From the NCBI RefSeq assembly GCF_034424545.1, contig NZ_CP139970.1:2046001-2110000 (forward strand): DNA of 64,000 nucleotides, given 5' to 3'. Shown piece after piece: positions 55,105-63,553 of the stretch; within the stretch, counting starts at the first letter, position 1, and each line of letters begins with the position of its first letter. The notes under the pieces were generated by a model. The model searched no databases. It was given only the letters and a program-made list of their open reading frames with translations, and was not told the origin of the DNA. Both the position numbers and the translations under genes were made by a program. The DNA comes from Trinickia caryophylli (GTDB taxonomy: Bacteria > Pseudomonadota > Gammaproteobacteria > Burkholderiales > Burkholderiaceae).

Positions 55105-55824
55105 ATGGCAAGCTATCACATGGCCCTCAAAAGTCACGGCAAAGGTAAAGCAGCAGATCGATCGAAGTACATCTCACGTCAAGGGAAATACAACGACCGC
55201 ACCGAGGATCTCGTGGCAACGGGGTCAGGCAATTTTCCTGACGCTGCAAACGGTAACCCTTGCTCCTTTTGGAACAATGCCGATAAGCACGAGCGCGCCA
55301 ACGGATCGGCGTGCCGGGAATTCGTGTTGGCACTGCCTGGCGAATTGACGCTTGAGCAGCATAAGGAAGTTCTGCATCAATTCATCGATGCCGTGATTGG
55401 CGACAAGCCTTATGAGTACGCCATCCACCGACCCAATGGGGCGATCAGCGGCACAAGCAACCCACATGCGCATGTGCTCATCTCTGACCGAGTGTCTGAC
55501 GGAATTGATCGGCCGCTTGAGCAGATATTCCGGCGCTACAACCCACACTACCCTTCACGTGGCGGATGTAGAAAAGATAGTGGCGGAAAGCCGGCGCACA
55601 TTCTTCGGGAAGAACTCATCGCGAAGCGAAGGTTGTGGGCGGATGTTCAAAACGCGGCGCTAGAGAAGTACGGGCACGCCGCACGGGTCGACCATCGCAC
55701 ACTTGAGCAGCAGGGGATCAATCGAGCGCCCGAATATCACCTCGGACCAGCCAGAATTAAGAACATGTCGAACGAGGCAAAGGAACAGTACGTCGCGCGC
55801 CGTCAAGCAACTGATGGTGAGTAA
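55105..55824 (+). CDS. MobA/MobL-family relaxase
   Basis: This is a 239-aa relaxase domain protein. Motif I tyrosine is in KYISRQGKYNDR (Y22 or Y29) and motif III is the two-histidine NPHAHVLISDR (H121, H123). A metal-binding His/Glu-rich C-terminal part follows (KYGHAARVDHRTLEQQGI). Such enzymes nick oriT and lead strand transfer. It lacks a primase or helicase C-terminus, so it is a mobilisation-type or truncated enzyme. GGAG lies before the ATG. No type IV secretion genes are in the window, so transfer would need help. Confidence 0.88.
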   Translation: MASYHMALKSHGKGKAADRSKYISRQGKYNDRTEDLVATGSGNFPDAANGNPCSFWNNADKHERANGSACREFVLALPGELTLEQHKEVLHQFIDAVIGDKPYEYAIHRPNGAISGTSNPHAHVLISDRVSDGIDRPLEQIFRRYNPHYPSRGGCRKDSGGKPAHILREELIAKRRLWADVQNAALEKYGHAARVDHRTLEQQGINRAPEYHLGPARIKNMSNEAKEQYVARRQATDGE

Positions 55825-56119
55825 TTTTCGAGAAAATTTTCAACGAAAAGTCGCGAGGAAACTCTGCGCCGATAGCAGGAACGCGAACGAAATTTTCTTG
55901 AAGTGCGTTGCGAACGTCTCTTCCGGATTTTGCAGAAAATGATGCTCGACGCGCGCATCGGGCATCTTTCACGCAGAGGTGGTGACGCCAGCCCTTGCGC
56001 CTGGGCCAGGAAAATCACCACCCCTTATAAATCAATGAGTTAGGCATATTGGATATTGATTTTTGCGTGCGATCCTGAAGGCTCTACCGCCCCTTCGGGA
56101 CCGTCTCACCTGAGCGGCA
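55825..56119. other. intergenic region after the relaxase
   Basis: 295 bp, clearly A/T-richer at its start (gaaaattttc-type runs, 55825-55850). I see no gene or terminator that can be supported. Confidence 0.4.
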
Positions 56120-56425
56120 TCAGGCTCTCGCCTTGCGATCTGACGTCCTGAAATACGCCCCTGGCGGCTCGTTTTTCAGGCGCACCAGTGCGCGGCGCAA
56201 CGCCAGATAGCTGAGCACTTCCGTGAGCTTTCCGCGCCTTACAGGGTCGCCGGCAAGGACCTCGCCATGCACCCAGTCCGAGCCATAAAGCCAAGGGTGT
56301 CGATCGGCTCGAAGATAGCTTCCCCGCCCCTCAGTCGCCTTGTTCACCCAATACCTGCCGACCTGGTCTGCATGGTCTTCCAAGACTGCTCCAGTGTGTT
56401 CGGCCTCCACCGTTTTGTCGTCAAG
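56120..56425 (-). pseudogene. unknown gene truncated at its 5' end by IS21
   Basis: The frame is open from the IS21 end (56425) to the stop at 56120, about 100 codons, with no ribosome-binding site at the internal GTG. Recognisable features are few: YLRADRHPWLYGSDWVHGEV and an Arg/Leu-rich helix. Since it has no start of its own, it is the 3' part of a gene cut by the insertion or a later deletion. Confidence 0.5.
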
Positions 56426-56516
56426 TGCGTATTTCGGCGAACGTGACCGCCGATTTCGGGAACGTGACCGATTTGGCGGGTTCGATGTTGCGCGGGGTTG
56501 ATTCTAGGTTTCTGGA

Positions 56517-57284
56517 TCAGCTTTCGTCGAGTACGACCTCCTTTGTTTGAGGGTTCGGAGCGACTTTTCGAAGCGACTCGCCCTTGAGCGTGATGCGGTG
56601 ATGTCGCTGCATGAGTCGGTCGAGCATCGCATCGGCAATCGTTTCGTCGCCGATCCAGCCGTGCCAGTGCTCGATGGGCAATTGACTGGTCACGATTGTG
56701 GCTTTGCCGGCGGCGCGGTCGTCGATCATCTCCAGCAAGTCGTTGCGCACCATCGCGTCCAGTGGAGCCATTCCCCAATCGTCGAGTAGCAAGACGTCGA
56801 CGCGCGCCACTTGCATGAGCCACTTCGTGAAGCCGCCGTTGCCGTGCAGGATCCGAAGCTCCTCAGTCAGTCGCGGTACACGCAGGTACAGTGCCGAGTG
56901 CCCGCGTCGGCAGGCGTACTGCGCCAGCGCACAGGCGAGCCACGATTTGCCCGCACCGGTGGGGCCACTGATGAGCAGGCTGTAGCCCGACTGAACCCAG
57001 TCGCCCAGCGCCAGGCTCATGAGCGCGCGAGCATCGATGCCACGGCCCGAGCGCGTATCGAGATCCTCGATCGCGGCCTGCGGATACTTCAAGTGCGCAT
57101 GTTTGAGCAGCCGTGTGCGACGCCGGTCGTCGCGCCAGTTCGTCTCGCGGTCCACCAGTAACGACAGGCGCTCCTCGAAGCCCAGCTTGGCGCTGCCCGG
57201 CTGCGCGAGTTGTTCTTCGAGCCCGTCGGCGAAGCCGTCGAGCTTGAGCGTGCGCAACTGTGTCAGTGTTTGTTGCATCATCAT
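56517..57284 (-). CDS. istB: IS21 ATPase/helper protein IstB
   Basis: This is the AAA+ helper ATPase of IS21 transposition (255 aa). Walker A is GPTGAGKSW, Walker B VDVLLLDDWGMAPL, sensor 1 IVTSQLP and the C-terminal arginine-finger region is DAMLDRLMQRHHRI. The start is the first of three consecutive ATG codons, 14 bases after istA; AAGAAGG lies upstream. It is intact. Confidence 0.95.
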   Translation of the reverse strand: MMMQQTLTQLRTLKLDGFADGLEEQLAQPGSAKLGFEERLSLLVDRETNWRDDRRRTRLLKHAHLKYPQAAIEDLDTRSGRGIDARALMSLALGDWVQSGYSLLISGPTGAGKSWLACALAQYACRRGHSALYLRVPRLTEELRILHGNGGFTKWLMQVARVDVLLLDDWGMAPLDAMVRNDLLEMIDDRAAGKATIVTSQLPIEHWHGWIGDETIADAMLDRLMQRHHRITLKGESLRKVAPNPQTKEVVLDES

Positions 57285-57298
57285 CGCCGTGTGCCTTC

Positions 57299-58837
57299 TT
57301 ATTGGTAATAGCCGGGGCCGCGCACGTGCGCATGACTCGGGCTCGTCCAGTCCGCCGGCGCCATCGCGACGGCGCGGTCTCGGTTGTTGAGCAGGATCTC
57401 GCGCACATGTCGGTAACGATGCACACCGAGCTCGAGTGCCAACGCACACGCGGCTTCGAGTCGGTCCCGGCCGTAGCGCCGCGACAGCGAGAGCAGCCCC
57501 AGGCATGCCCGATAGCCGTGTTCGGGGTGGCGCTGTTCTTCCAACAATCGCGTCACAAGCACCGCCGTTGCCGAGCCGATCTGCTGCGCCCAGTGGATCA
57601 GACGCTGCGGCGTCCACTCCAGGTGTGCGCGGTGTGCCGCGGGCATATGTTCGACGACGGTCGTGTAGCCGCCCACGTGCTCGTTGCGTGCATGGCTCGC
57701 CACACGACGCCCGCGATGCAGGAGCTCAACGGCGCCGCCGGTGATGCGGGCTTCGAGCTTCAAGCCGACGAGCGCATGCGGCACGCTGTACCGATGCTTA
57801 CCCACCTCGACGTGGTAATCGATGTGCACCGTCACCGTCTTGAAGCGTGCGAGTTCGTACGGCTGGGCCGGCAACGACAACAAGGCGGGCGCGTCGAGCT
57901 GGGCAAACGCACTGGCTCGGCATCCGGGCAGCTTCTGGAAGGGACGCTCGTTCAGATACGTCAGCAATGGGCTGATTGCGTCATCGACGGATTGCACCGA
58001 GCCGAACTCGTGATGACGCAAGCGCGCCATGATCCAGCGCTCGACCACTTGCACGGCTGACTCGACCTTAGCCTTGTCCTGCGGTCGATAGGTTCTCGCT
58101 GGCAGGAAGGACGTGCCGTAATGCCGCGCGAAATCGAGCACGGTGTCGCCAGCGCGAGGCTCGTAACGATCGGGGTCAGCGATCATGGCGCGTGGGTTGT
58201 CGGGCACGATCAGTTGCGGCACGCCGCCGTAGAACGTCAGTGCTCGCGCAATGCCGCCAAGCCAGTCCTCCATCGTCTCGGCAGGCGTGGCGCACGCGAA
58301 CGTATAGCTCGAGGCGCCCATCGCAGCGACGAACACGTGCGCGCGTCGCCCCGTCGTCAACGGCAGCGTGGGTCCGGCGAAGTCGACGAACAGCTTCTCG
58401 CCGGCGCGGTGGATCTGGCGCATCGAGCGCTTCAGGCGCTTGGCGAAGCTCTTGTAGTGCTCGCAGAACTGCGTGTAACGATAGGTCTGCCGGTCGGCGA
58501 ACTCGGCTTGGTACTCCTCCCAGAGCAGCGTGAGCGTCATGCCCTTGCGGCGCAGTTCCTGGTGGATGCGCCCGTAGTCGGGCTGGGCGTAGGCCGCAGG
58601 CCCCGTGGGCTTGCCCATCAAACGCCGCTCGAGCTCGCCCTCATCCATATCGCAGGCGCTCGCCCAGTCGAGCTCGGCTGCCTTGGCAAGGCCAACGTAC
58701 TTCGTGACGACGCCCTTGGAAATGCCCAACGACGCGGCGATTCGATCATGCGAGAAACCGCCGTCGAACTTCAGTCGTAAAACGTCCTTGATCATGCGCG
58801 TGTTCATCCGGTGCGCGGGCATCGTCTCTCCGGCCAA
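57299..58837 (-). CDS. istA: IS21 transposase IstA
   Basis: This is the DDE transposase of the IS21 element (512 aa). An N-terminal helix-turn-helix (FSHDRIAASLGISKGVVTKY) is followed by an RNase H-fold core with catalytic residues in KLFVDFAGPTLPL, LIVPDNPRA and DKAKVESAVQ, and a C-terminal DNA-binding part. No frameshift is seen. Confidence 0.95.
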   Translation of the reverse strand: MAGETMPAHRMNTRMIKDVLRLKFDGGFSHDRIAASLGISKGVVTKYVGLAKAAELDWASACDMDEGELERRLMGKPTGPAAYAQPDYGRIHQELRRKGMTLTLLWEEYQAEFADRQTYRYTQFCEHYKSFAKRLKRSMRQIHRAGEKLFVDFAGPTLPLTTGRRAHVFVAAMGASSYTFACATPAETMEDWLGGIARALTFYGGVPQLIVPDNPRAMIADPDRYEPRAGDTVLDFARHYGTSFLPARTYRPQDKAKVESAVQVVERWIMARLRHHEFGSVQSVDDAISPLLTYLNERPFQKLPGCRASAFAQLDAPALLSLPAQPYELARFKTVTVHIDYHVEVGKHRYSVPHALVGLKLEARITGGAVELLHRGRRVASHARNEHVGGYTTVVEHMPAAHRAHLEWTPQRLIHWAQQIGSATAVLVTRLLEEQRHPEHGYRACLGLLSLSRRYGRDRLEAACALALELGVHRYRHVREILLNNRDRAVAMAPADWTSPSHAHVRGPGYYQ

Positions 58838-58990
58838 AGCCGTCGAGCATAGCCCGCGTGGTTGGGGTCACGCGCAACGCCAAACCTGCATGTCGGTCCG
58901 ACCGGTCACGTTGCCGAAATCCTCGGTCACGTTCCCGAAATCGCCGGTCACGATGCCGAAACGCTCGGTCACGTTGGACCGAAATACGCA

Positions 58991-59164
58991 CCACCAGGCG
59001 CGCCGTTAGCGCTTCGTTCTCGTGGTCCGGTTTCGACTCGTAATGCAACACGCTGCGAGACAGCCCAACAAGCCGGCAGGCACGGCGCTCCGAGATGTCG
59101 ACCTTCTCCCGAATCGCCGCCACTGCCTCGCGCTTGGCTTGTGGGCTCAGGGCTTTCCCTTGAC
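58991..59164 (-). pseudogene. IS3 transposase OrfB, N-terminal fragment
   Basis: The fragment reads KALSPQAKREAVAAIREKVD, ISERRACRLVGLSRSVLHYE and KPDHENEALTARLV, the start of an IS407-group OrfB, and is cut by the IS21 end before the DDE core. In this group OrfB is made by frameshift from orfA. Confidence 0.85.
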
Positions 59165-59410
59165 GACCACCTTCAGCGCTTCCATGTCGAGCATCGCTTC
59201 GGCCAGTAGCTTCTTCAGCCGCGCGTTCTCGACTTCCAGGTCCTTCAACCGGCGCGCTTCCGGCACCTCCATGCCGCCGAACTTCGCGCGCCACGTGTAG
59301 AACGACGCGTCACTGAAGCCGTGCTTCCTGCACAGCTCCTTCACCGGCATGCCGGCCTCGGCTTCCTTCAGAAACCCGATGATTTGTTCTTCCGTAAAGC
59401 GCTTCTTCAT
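59147..59410 (-). CDS. IS3-family OrfA (helix-turn-helix)
   Basis: This is the 87-aa OrfA of an IS407-group IS3 element: MKKRFTEEQIIGFLKEAEAG, KELCRKHGFSDASFYTWRAK and a leucine-zipper tail (EVENARLKKLLAEAMLDMEA). It is intact but its partner orfB is truncated, so it is non-autonomous. Confidence 0.92.
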   Translation of the reverse strand: MKKRFTEEQIIGFLKEAEAGMPVKELCRKHGFSDASFYTWRAKFGGMEVPEARRLKDLEVENARLKKLLAEAMLDMEALKVVVKGKP

Positions 59411-59478
59411 GTTCGTCTTCCTCTCCGAAAACGAACTTTACTAGGTTCCGACTGGCCCGGTTTGATGGGGGCAGGTCA

Positions 59479-59793
59479 AGCGAGCGCGAGGTCTGTGTAG
59501 ACATCAGCAAGCACCATCTTCTGTCGTTGGTTATTGTTCGAGAGCTATTCATCGACACCTATGCCGAGTACAGCAAGTCTTTGTTCAGCGCGTTCGATGA
59601 GACGAACCTGCCGTGTATCGCGCTCGACTATGCTGAGTTGCATAAATATACGACTTTCTGCCCGAATCAAGGGAGTTTCCTCGGAGCCTATTTTCAGGTC
59701 TTCGATGCCGCGTGCGAACTAGGCGAGTTTCCTCGGCTTCGCTTTGGCGCTCGTGACGTTCGAGCGTTATGGGAGCAGGGGGAAGGGGGGTGA
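59479..59793 (+). pseudogene. unknown gene truncated at its 5' end by the IS3 end
   Basis: The plus-strand frame is open from the first base past the IS3 end to the stop at 59793, about 104 codons, with no start site of its own apart from a TTG at 59527. The sequence VIVRELFIDTYAEYSKSLFS and FLGAYFQVFDAACELGEFPR looks like a real protein 3' part. I do not recognise the family. Confidence 0.5.
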
Positions 59794-59867
59794 AGCGCAT
59801 TCGGGCACGGCGAAACTGTAGCTGTTGCGTAAAATCATGCTCCGACCGCTAACTATTGCAATACGAC

Positions 59868-61268
59868 ATGTCGCAGAACCCTGCCAACGAAATGTTCAGA
59901 AACGAAGAGCCGTCGTGGGCGAACGCTTGCGTGGGTGATAACGGCTCGCCCGACGTCGTGGATTATGCGGCAGGCTTTGCAAACGCCGCACAGGTTCTAC
60001 TCGAGCAGGTTCTAAGCCACCGGGGGCTGAAGCATCCGACGGACACCTTTGTGTACCCTATCTGCTTCAACATGCGTCATGCGATAGAACTGTACATCAA
60101 GGCAGCTATCGACTCACTGCGCCCACTTGTTCATCACGCTTATCGCCTGCCAGATATCGACGTCCAGACATCACATGATATCGGGAAATTGTGGCGCTAT
60201 TTTAAAGAGCATGCGATTGCACTCGACTGGCGCTATAAGACGGTCATCGAGCCACTAGACACGCCTATATCAGATTTTGCAGCGGTGGATGCCACGGGAC
60301 AGGTCTTCCGTTATCCCTTTGACCGGGAGAACCAAAAGCACCTGACTGAGCTTGCGATAATCAACCTCGGCGTCCTGTGGAAAAAGTTCCCAAAGTTAAT
60401 TGCGGACCTGAAAACGTTGAACTATCAAGGGGATTTTCTTGGCGACGAATATCGACACAAAACCTACACCGCACGCCTTTCGCGATTCGACCTTGTGTGC
60501 ATAAGCTATCGACTGCCCCCGAGAGCCGCATGGGGGACAGAGGTGTTCGATGTAGCGAAGGACGACATTCGGGCGCACTTCAATATCAGCTCCAACGAGT
60601 TCTCTCGTGCGGTGAGGCTCATCGAGGGGAACACCGAAATGGCCGCCATTCTTGATGGGTGTCTTCCGTTTTCTCATCTAACGCCTACGCAACTTATTCT
60701 ATATTTTGATTCGTGGTGCAAATTTATTGAGATGGAGGATTTGAAGAAGCGATACGCTCCGGAGCCGGAAGGACGTGGCGCCTTATTTGATGCGGAGCTT
60801 AGCAACGACGATTCGGGTCTGGTCGAGGGAATACGTGCGCGTTCGGCGTTGCGGGTCGAGACTTGGCCTAGTCTCATGGATAATGTATCCCCAGAGGCGT
60901 TCGGCGAACTCAGGGCTTTGTACTATTTCTCGAGGGATAACTCGAGATATAGCGAGGAATTTGAAAGAGAGCGGGAGATAGCTGTTCGTGACGCTTTGTC
61001 GGACCGTAATGCTGGGGAAGCAAGGTTGCGCCAGTCCGCCTTCTACCTCATGGGCAAGCCACTGGCATTGGAGCACGTACTGAACTCCTTGTTATTTTTT
61101 GGACACGTTGGCCTAGTGAATGAGCTGCTGCAACGTTATGAGCTGTCATCCTGTGCGAAAGGGCTGCTCGAGCCTAGTCTTCGAAGGTTCAGGTCCCGTC
61201 ATCGTCAGGCCTCTGAGGCAATGAATCGCGACCTGAGGTATCCGGCAAGCGAATTGTTCGCACTGTGA
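59868..61268 (+). CDS. hypothetical helical protein, possibly HEPN-like
   Basis: This 466-aa protein is unrecognised. Residues about 65-115 (FNMRHAIELYIKAAIDSL, then SHDIGKLWRYFKE) resemble the helical pair of HEPN domains, which are often RNases in defence systems, but I do not see the R-x4-6-H motif clearly. The rest is helical, with no membrane segment or signal peptide. The ATG at 59868 is preferred to a TTG four codons earlier; no strong ribosome-binding site is seen. Codon use is unlike the core genome. Confidence 0.6.
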   Translation: MSQNPANEMFRNEEPSWANACVGDNGSPDVVDYAAGFANAAQVLLEQVLSHRGLKHPTDTFVYPICFNMRHAIELYIKAAIDSLRPLVHHAYRLPDIDVQTSHDIGKLWRYFKEHAIALDWRYKTVIEPLDTPISDFAAVDATGQVFRYPFDRENQKHLTELAIINLGVLWKKFPKLIADLKTLNYQGDFLGDEYRHKTYTARLSRFDLVCISYRLPPRAAWGTEVFDVAKDDIRAHFNISSNEFSRAVRLIEGNTEMAAILDGCLPFSHLTPTQLILYFDSWCKFIEMEDLKKRYAPEPEGRGALFDAELSNDDSGLVEGIRARSALRVETWPSLMDNVSPEAFGELRALYYFSRDNSRYSEEFEREREIAVRDALSDRNAGEARLRQSAFYLMGKPLALEHVLNSLLFFGHVGLVNELLQRYELSSCAKGLLEPSLRRFRSRHRQASEAMNRDLRYPASELFAL

Positions 61269-61409
61269 GAACTGCAAGGCCAAGTAACCAGGCCGGCCGC
61301 ACAACCGTTGAATCCATAGTCGACTCTTGAGTGAAATCCAGTCGGACGCCAAGTGTTCGGGCGAAAAGCTTTGATTGAGTAGCTTTGCAAATGTTTCACT
61401 TGGCGACGC

Positions 61410-61898
61410 TCACCGCCCAGAAAACGCTGAAGCGGCGCTTTCGACCCGCTGGACCAAACCGCGTACGAGAGCCTGAAGGGGAGTGATGTTTGCTAACGAT
61501 GCCTTTGGAGTTGTGAAGAACTGCCACTTGCTCCATCCCGGTAGGTCGCCCAAGCACTTCGTGACCTTACCTAACGTCTTTCGGTCGATGTCTTCGGTCA
61601 GATAGAAAGCGGGGTAGAACCGGGTAGTTCCCACCTCCACGAAAAAGATACGCCCGGCCTTTACCGCCTTGTCGAGCGCCTGGCGCGTAATACGCAGCCC
61701 TTCCCACGTTTCGCAGGCCGTTAGAAGTTTACCGGCTTTCACGAGCTTTTGCCTTTCCGGGATAGCTTGGCAGCTCGGCCAATCCCAGCACGGGTCAGAT
61801 CGGTCCGACGTTCGAGGAGTATTCTGAACTGAGTGTCCCAGCAATCGCCGCGCCGACTCCTGCGTCAGTACTTGCCCCACGGTACGCAACTTGATCAA
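61410..61898 (-). CDS. hypothetical DNA-binding-like protein, 5' end disturbed
   Basis: The C-terminal 110 residues (LRITRQALDKAVKAGRIFFV, YPAFYLTEDIDRKTLGKVTK, LGDLPGWSKWQFF) resemble a group of small Burkholderia proteins with a helix-turn-helix-like core, of unknown function. The N-terminal third overlaps IS30 sequence on the other strand, so the true start is probably lost or lies near 61850. Treat as a partial or disturbed gene. Confidence 0.5.
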   Translation of the reverse strand: MIKLRTVGQVLTQESARRLLGHSVQNTPRTSDRSDPCWDWPSCQAIPERQKLVKAGKLLTACETWEGLRITRQALDKAVKAGRIFFVEVGTTRFYPAFYLTEDIDRKTLGKVTKCLGDLPGWSKWQFFTTPKASLANITPLQALVRGLVQRVESAASAFSGR

Positions 61899-62015
61899 TA
61901 CTCGCAGGCGGAATTGAACAAGATCGCAGCGCGGCTCAATGAAAGGCCCAGAAAGACATTGGGCTTCATGTCTCCGGCCGACAAACTATGCGAGGCTGTT
62001 GCAGCGACTCATTGA
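61850..62015 (+). pseudogene. IS30-family transposase, C-terminal fragment
   Basis: The fragment LLRQYLPHGTQLDQYSQAEL, then NERPRKTLGFMSPADKL, is the conserved end of IS30 transposases, including the final catalytic-helix region. Everything upstream is missing. It ends directly against IS3 sequence of opposite orientation. Confidence 0.75.
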
Positions 62016-62288
62016 ACCTACCCACGCTTTTTTTAAAATATCGCGCTCCATCTTCAGCCGCGCCACTTCGGCGCGAAGTCTCGACAATTCCATCTGCTCC
62101 GGGCTTACCGGCTTCGTGCCGGCCCCGCCAAGCTTGCCCTCCTGATCAGCTTTCAACCAGTTGGAAATCGACTGCGCCGGCACGTCCAGCGTCTCGGCCA
62201 CCGCCGCAACGCTCTGGCCGGCTTTGACCAGCCGAACCGCTTCCAGCTTGAATTCGAGCGTGTAGCGCACCCGCGTCATCTTGCTCAT
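61986..62288 (-). pseudogene. IS3-family OrfA, cut at the frameshift site
   Basis: This is a second, different IS3 OrfA (MSKMTRVRYTLEFKLEAVRL, VAETLDVPAQSISNWLK, RAEVARLKMERDILKKA). True OrfA similarity stops at KKA, exactly at an A7G run (complement of about 62031-62038), the site where such elements shift frame into orfB. The last 12 codons belong to the IS30 flank. orfB is absent. Confidence 0.8.
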
Positions 62289-62625
62289 CTTCTTGACTCT
62301 CCTTGCTTGAGTTTAAACGCTCAGCAAGAGATTCGTTTTGCGGGGGCAAGCTCAGTGCGGCATCGTCAGACTTGCCTAATTTGACGCCGAAAACCTTCTC
62401 GTTCCGCGGCTCGAGGATGCCTGGGAATCGATTTGTGGATTGCTTGGTTGTGGTGCGGGCACTCTTTTCGGATGCGGCGGTATCTTTTCGCTGCCGCGAC
62501 TGTGACTCAATTTGCGCCGACTTAGGCTATTTGAGCCTGACCGGTTGTGCTGTTCGCGCATGGCGGTTCTGCATGGTCCGGCAAAGACCCAGTTATTTTG
62601 TCCAACGTCTTAAAAAGGAAAAATT
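62289..62625. other. region between the IS3 remnant and the small secreted peptide
   Basis: 337 bp without a supportable gene. GCGGGGGCAAGCTCA (62340-62354) is the probable outer end of the IS3 remnant, since IS3 ends are rich in G and close to the start of orfA. The rest must contain the promoter of the peptide gene at 62626. Confidence 0.4.
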
Positions 62626-62802
62626 ATGAAAAAGAATGCTATCTGCTGCTTGCTGATCGCGTTGGCTAGCACCATCTTTGCGCAATCGTCGTACGCTCAG
62701 GCCGCCAACATGGCCAGTCAGCAAGGTGGCGGCGCTTCGGATATGCAATCGTCTTCCGGCGGCGACATCTGGGGCTCGGCCGCGTGCATGAACTGCCACT
62801 GA
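62626..62802 (+). CDS. small secreted protein ending in CxxCH
   Basis: A 58-codon gene with AAGGA six bases before the ATG. The product begins with a signal peptide (MKKNAICCLLIALASTIFAQ, cleavage near AYAQA), leaving a mature chain of about 33 residues rich in Gly and Ser that ends ...GSAACMNCH. CMNCH is a C-x-x-C-H haem c attachment motif placed at the extreme C-terminus. It may bind haem covalently or bind a metal. No relative is known to me. It lies between an IS remnant and the tRNA. Confidence 0.6.
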   Translation: MKKNAICCLLIALASTIFAQSSYAQAANMASQQGGGASDMQSSSGGDIWGSAACMNCH

Positions 62803-63477
62803 GGCTATTGAAAGCATAAGCTGAGCGCAGCTCGGTGGGACCGACGTCAGCGCAGCCCTTCAGGTGGCTTTGACGGCAGTGCTAGAAGATGTAGCTGCAA
62901 GATGCTCCGCACAGTCTGCATCTTGGAGAACAGAAGGCTTCCCGTCGTCCATAACGCGGACGACGGCGGGTCGATAGTCATCGCAGAGCGAGGCTGTGCC
63001 AAGCGGGCCAGCACGATGGTGCAGGGTTCGTCCGAACCGTTACGCGCATCGGCTTAGGCACCCAAACCGGTGTAATGACCCAGCGAAACCTGCACAGATT
63101 AAGCGGCTAACGCGACAGAGGAGAGGGAGATGGTGAGGTAAAGTGAGCTTGCGCTGCTCAAAATGCCTCCGCGGTTGCTCGGCACTTCCTAGGCGGATTT
63201 AAACCGATTGCGCGCCCTCAAAGTGCAGCAGAGAGCGCGGTGGCTAAAGCGCCACAGCCAACGGACACCGTTCGCGCGGAAGATCGACTCGGTTAGCGCC
63301 GCTTCTGCGGTGCCGCCGCTTCCCTGTACGCGGCCGCGGTATGCGCACCTGTCTGCCGACCATCTGGTGCAATGGGTAACACCGCTGACGGCCGCGCCGG
63401 CGCCGATGTTAGCTGTAATTTAGCTGCAACGAGGCTGTCCGACGACGAAGGGAAACCGCTGAAAGCCTTACCAGACT
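62803..63477. other. intergenic region between the secreted peptide and tRNA-Arg
   Basis: 675 bp with no credible gene on either strand. It contains a strong hairpin at 62942-62966. A frame ending in it is only read-through of the tRNA sequence. Confidence 0.5.
62942..62966 (+). other. strong hairpin downstream of the secreted peptide
   Basis: CCGTCGTCC and GGACGACGG form a perfect 9-bp stem around a 7-base loop. There is no T run, so it is not an intrinsic terminator. It may be an mRNA 3' stabiliser or part of an unannotated RNA. Confidence 0.5.
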
Positions 63478-63553
63478 TGGCGCGCCCGGCTGGGATCGAA
63501 CCAGCAACCCCTGCCTTCGGAGGGCAGTACTCTATCCATTGAGCTACGGGCGC
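63478..63553 (-). tRNA. tRNA-Arg (anticodon CCG)
   Basis: The minus strand folds as a normal tRNA: acceptor GCGCCCG/CGGGCGC, D-arm GCTC...GAGT, anticodon stem CTGCC/GGCAG with loop CTCCGAA, so the anticodon is CCG (reads CGG, Arg), T-arm with GGTTCGATCC, discriminator G and an encoded CCA. All 76 bases are present. tRNA-Arg genes are common integration sites for genomic islands, and this one lies at the right edge of the island; no second copy of its 3' end was noticed in the window. Confidence 0.95.

Larger units (their letters stand above)
56426..58990 (-). mobile_element. IS21-family insertion sequence, complete
   Basis: The element runs between TGCGTATTTCGG at 56426 and its complement ending at 58990 (2565 bp), with istA and istB both intact. 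The ends carry repeats of about 21 bases with core TTTCGG-N-AACGTGACCG, two at the left end (to 56470) and four at the right (58903-58990), as is typical of IS21 termini. No matching target duplication is visible in the flanks. Confidence 0.93.
58991..59478 (-). mobile_element. IS3-family element, left part only
   Basis: The left end is TGACCTGCCCCC on the minus strand (complement of 59467-59478), followed by orfA and the first ~58 codons of orfB, after which IS21 begins. The rest of orfB and the right end are missing and are not found on the other side of IS21, so a deletion followed or accompanied the insertion. Confidence 0.85.

Noticed and set aside
55895..55905. AAGTGCG similar to the nick region of MobQ-type oriT, downstream of the relaxase
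   Set aside because: Only seven bases match, there is no adjacent inverted repeat, and the same heptamer occurs by chance at the IS21 end.
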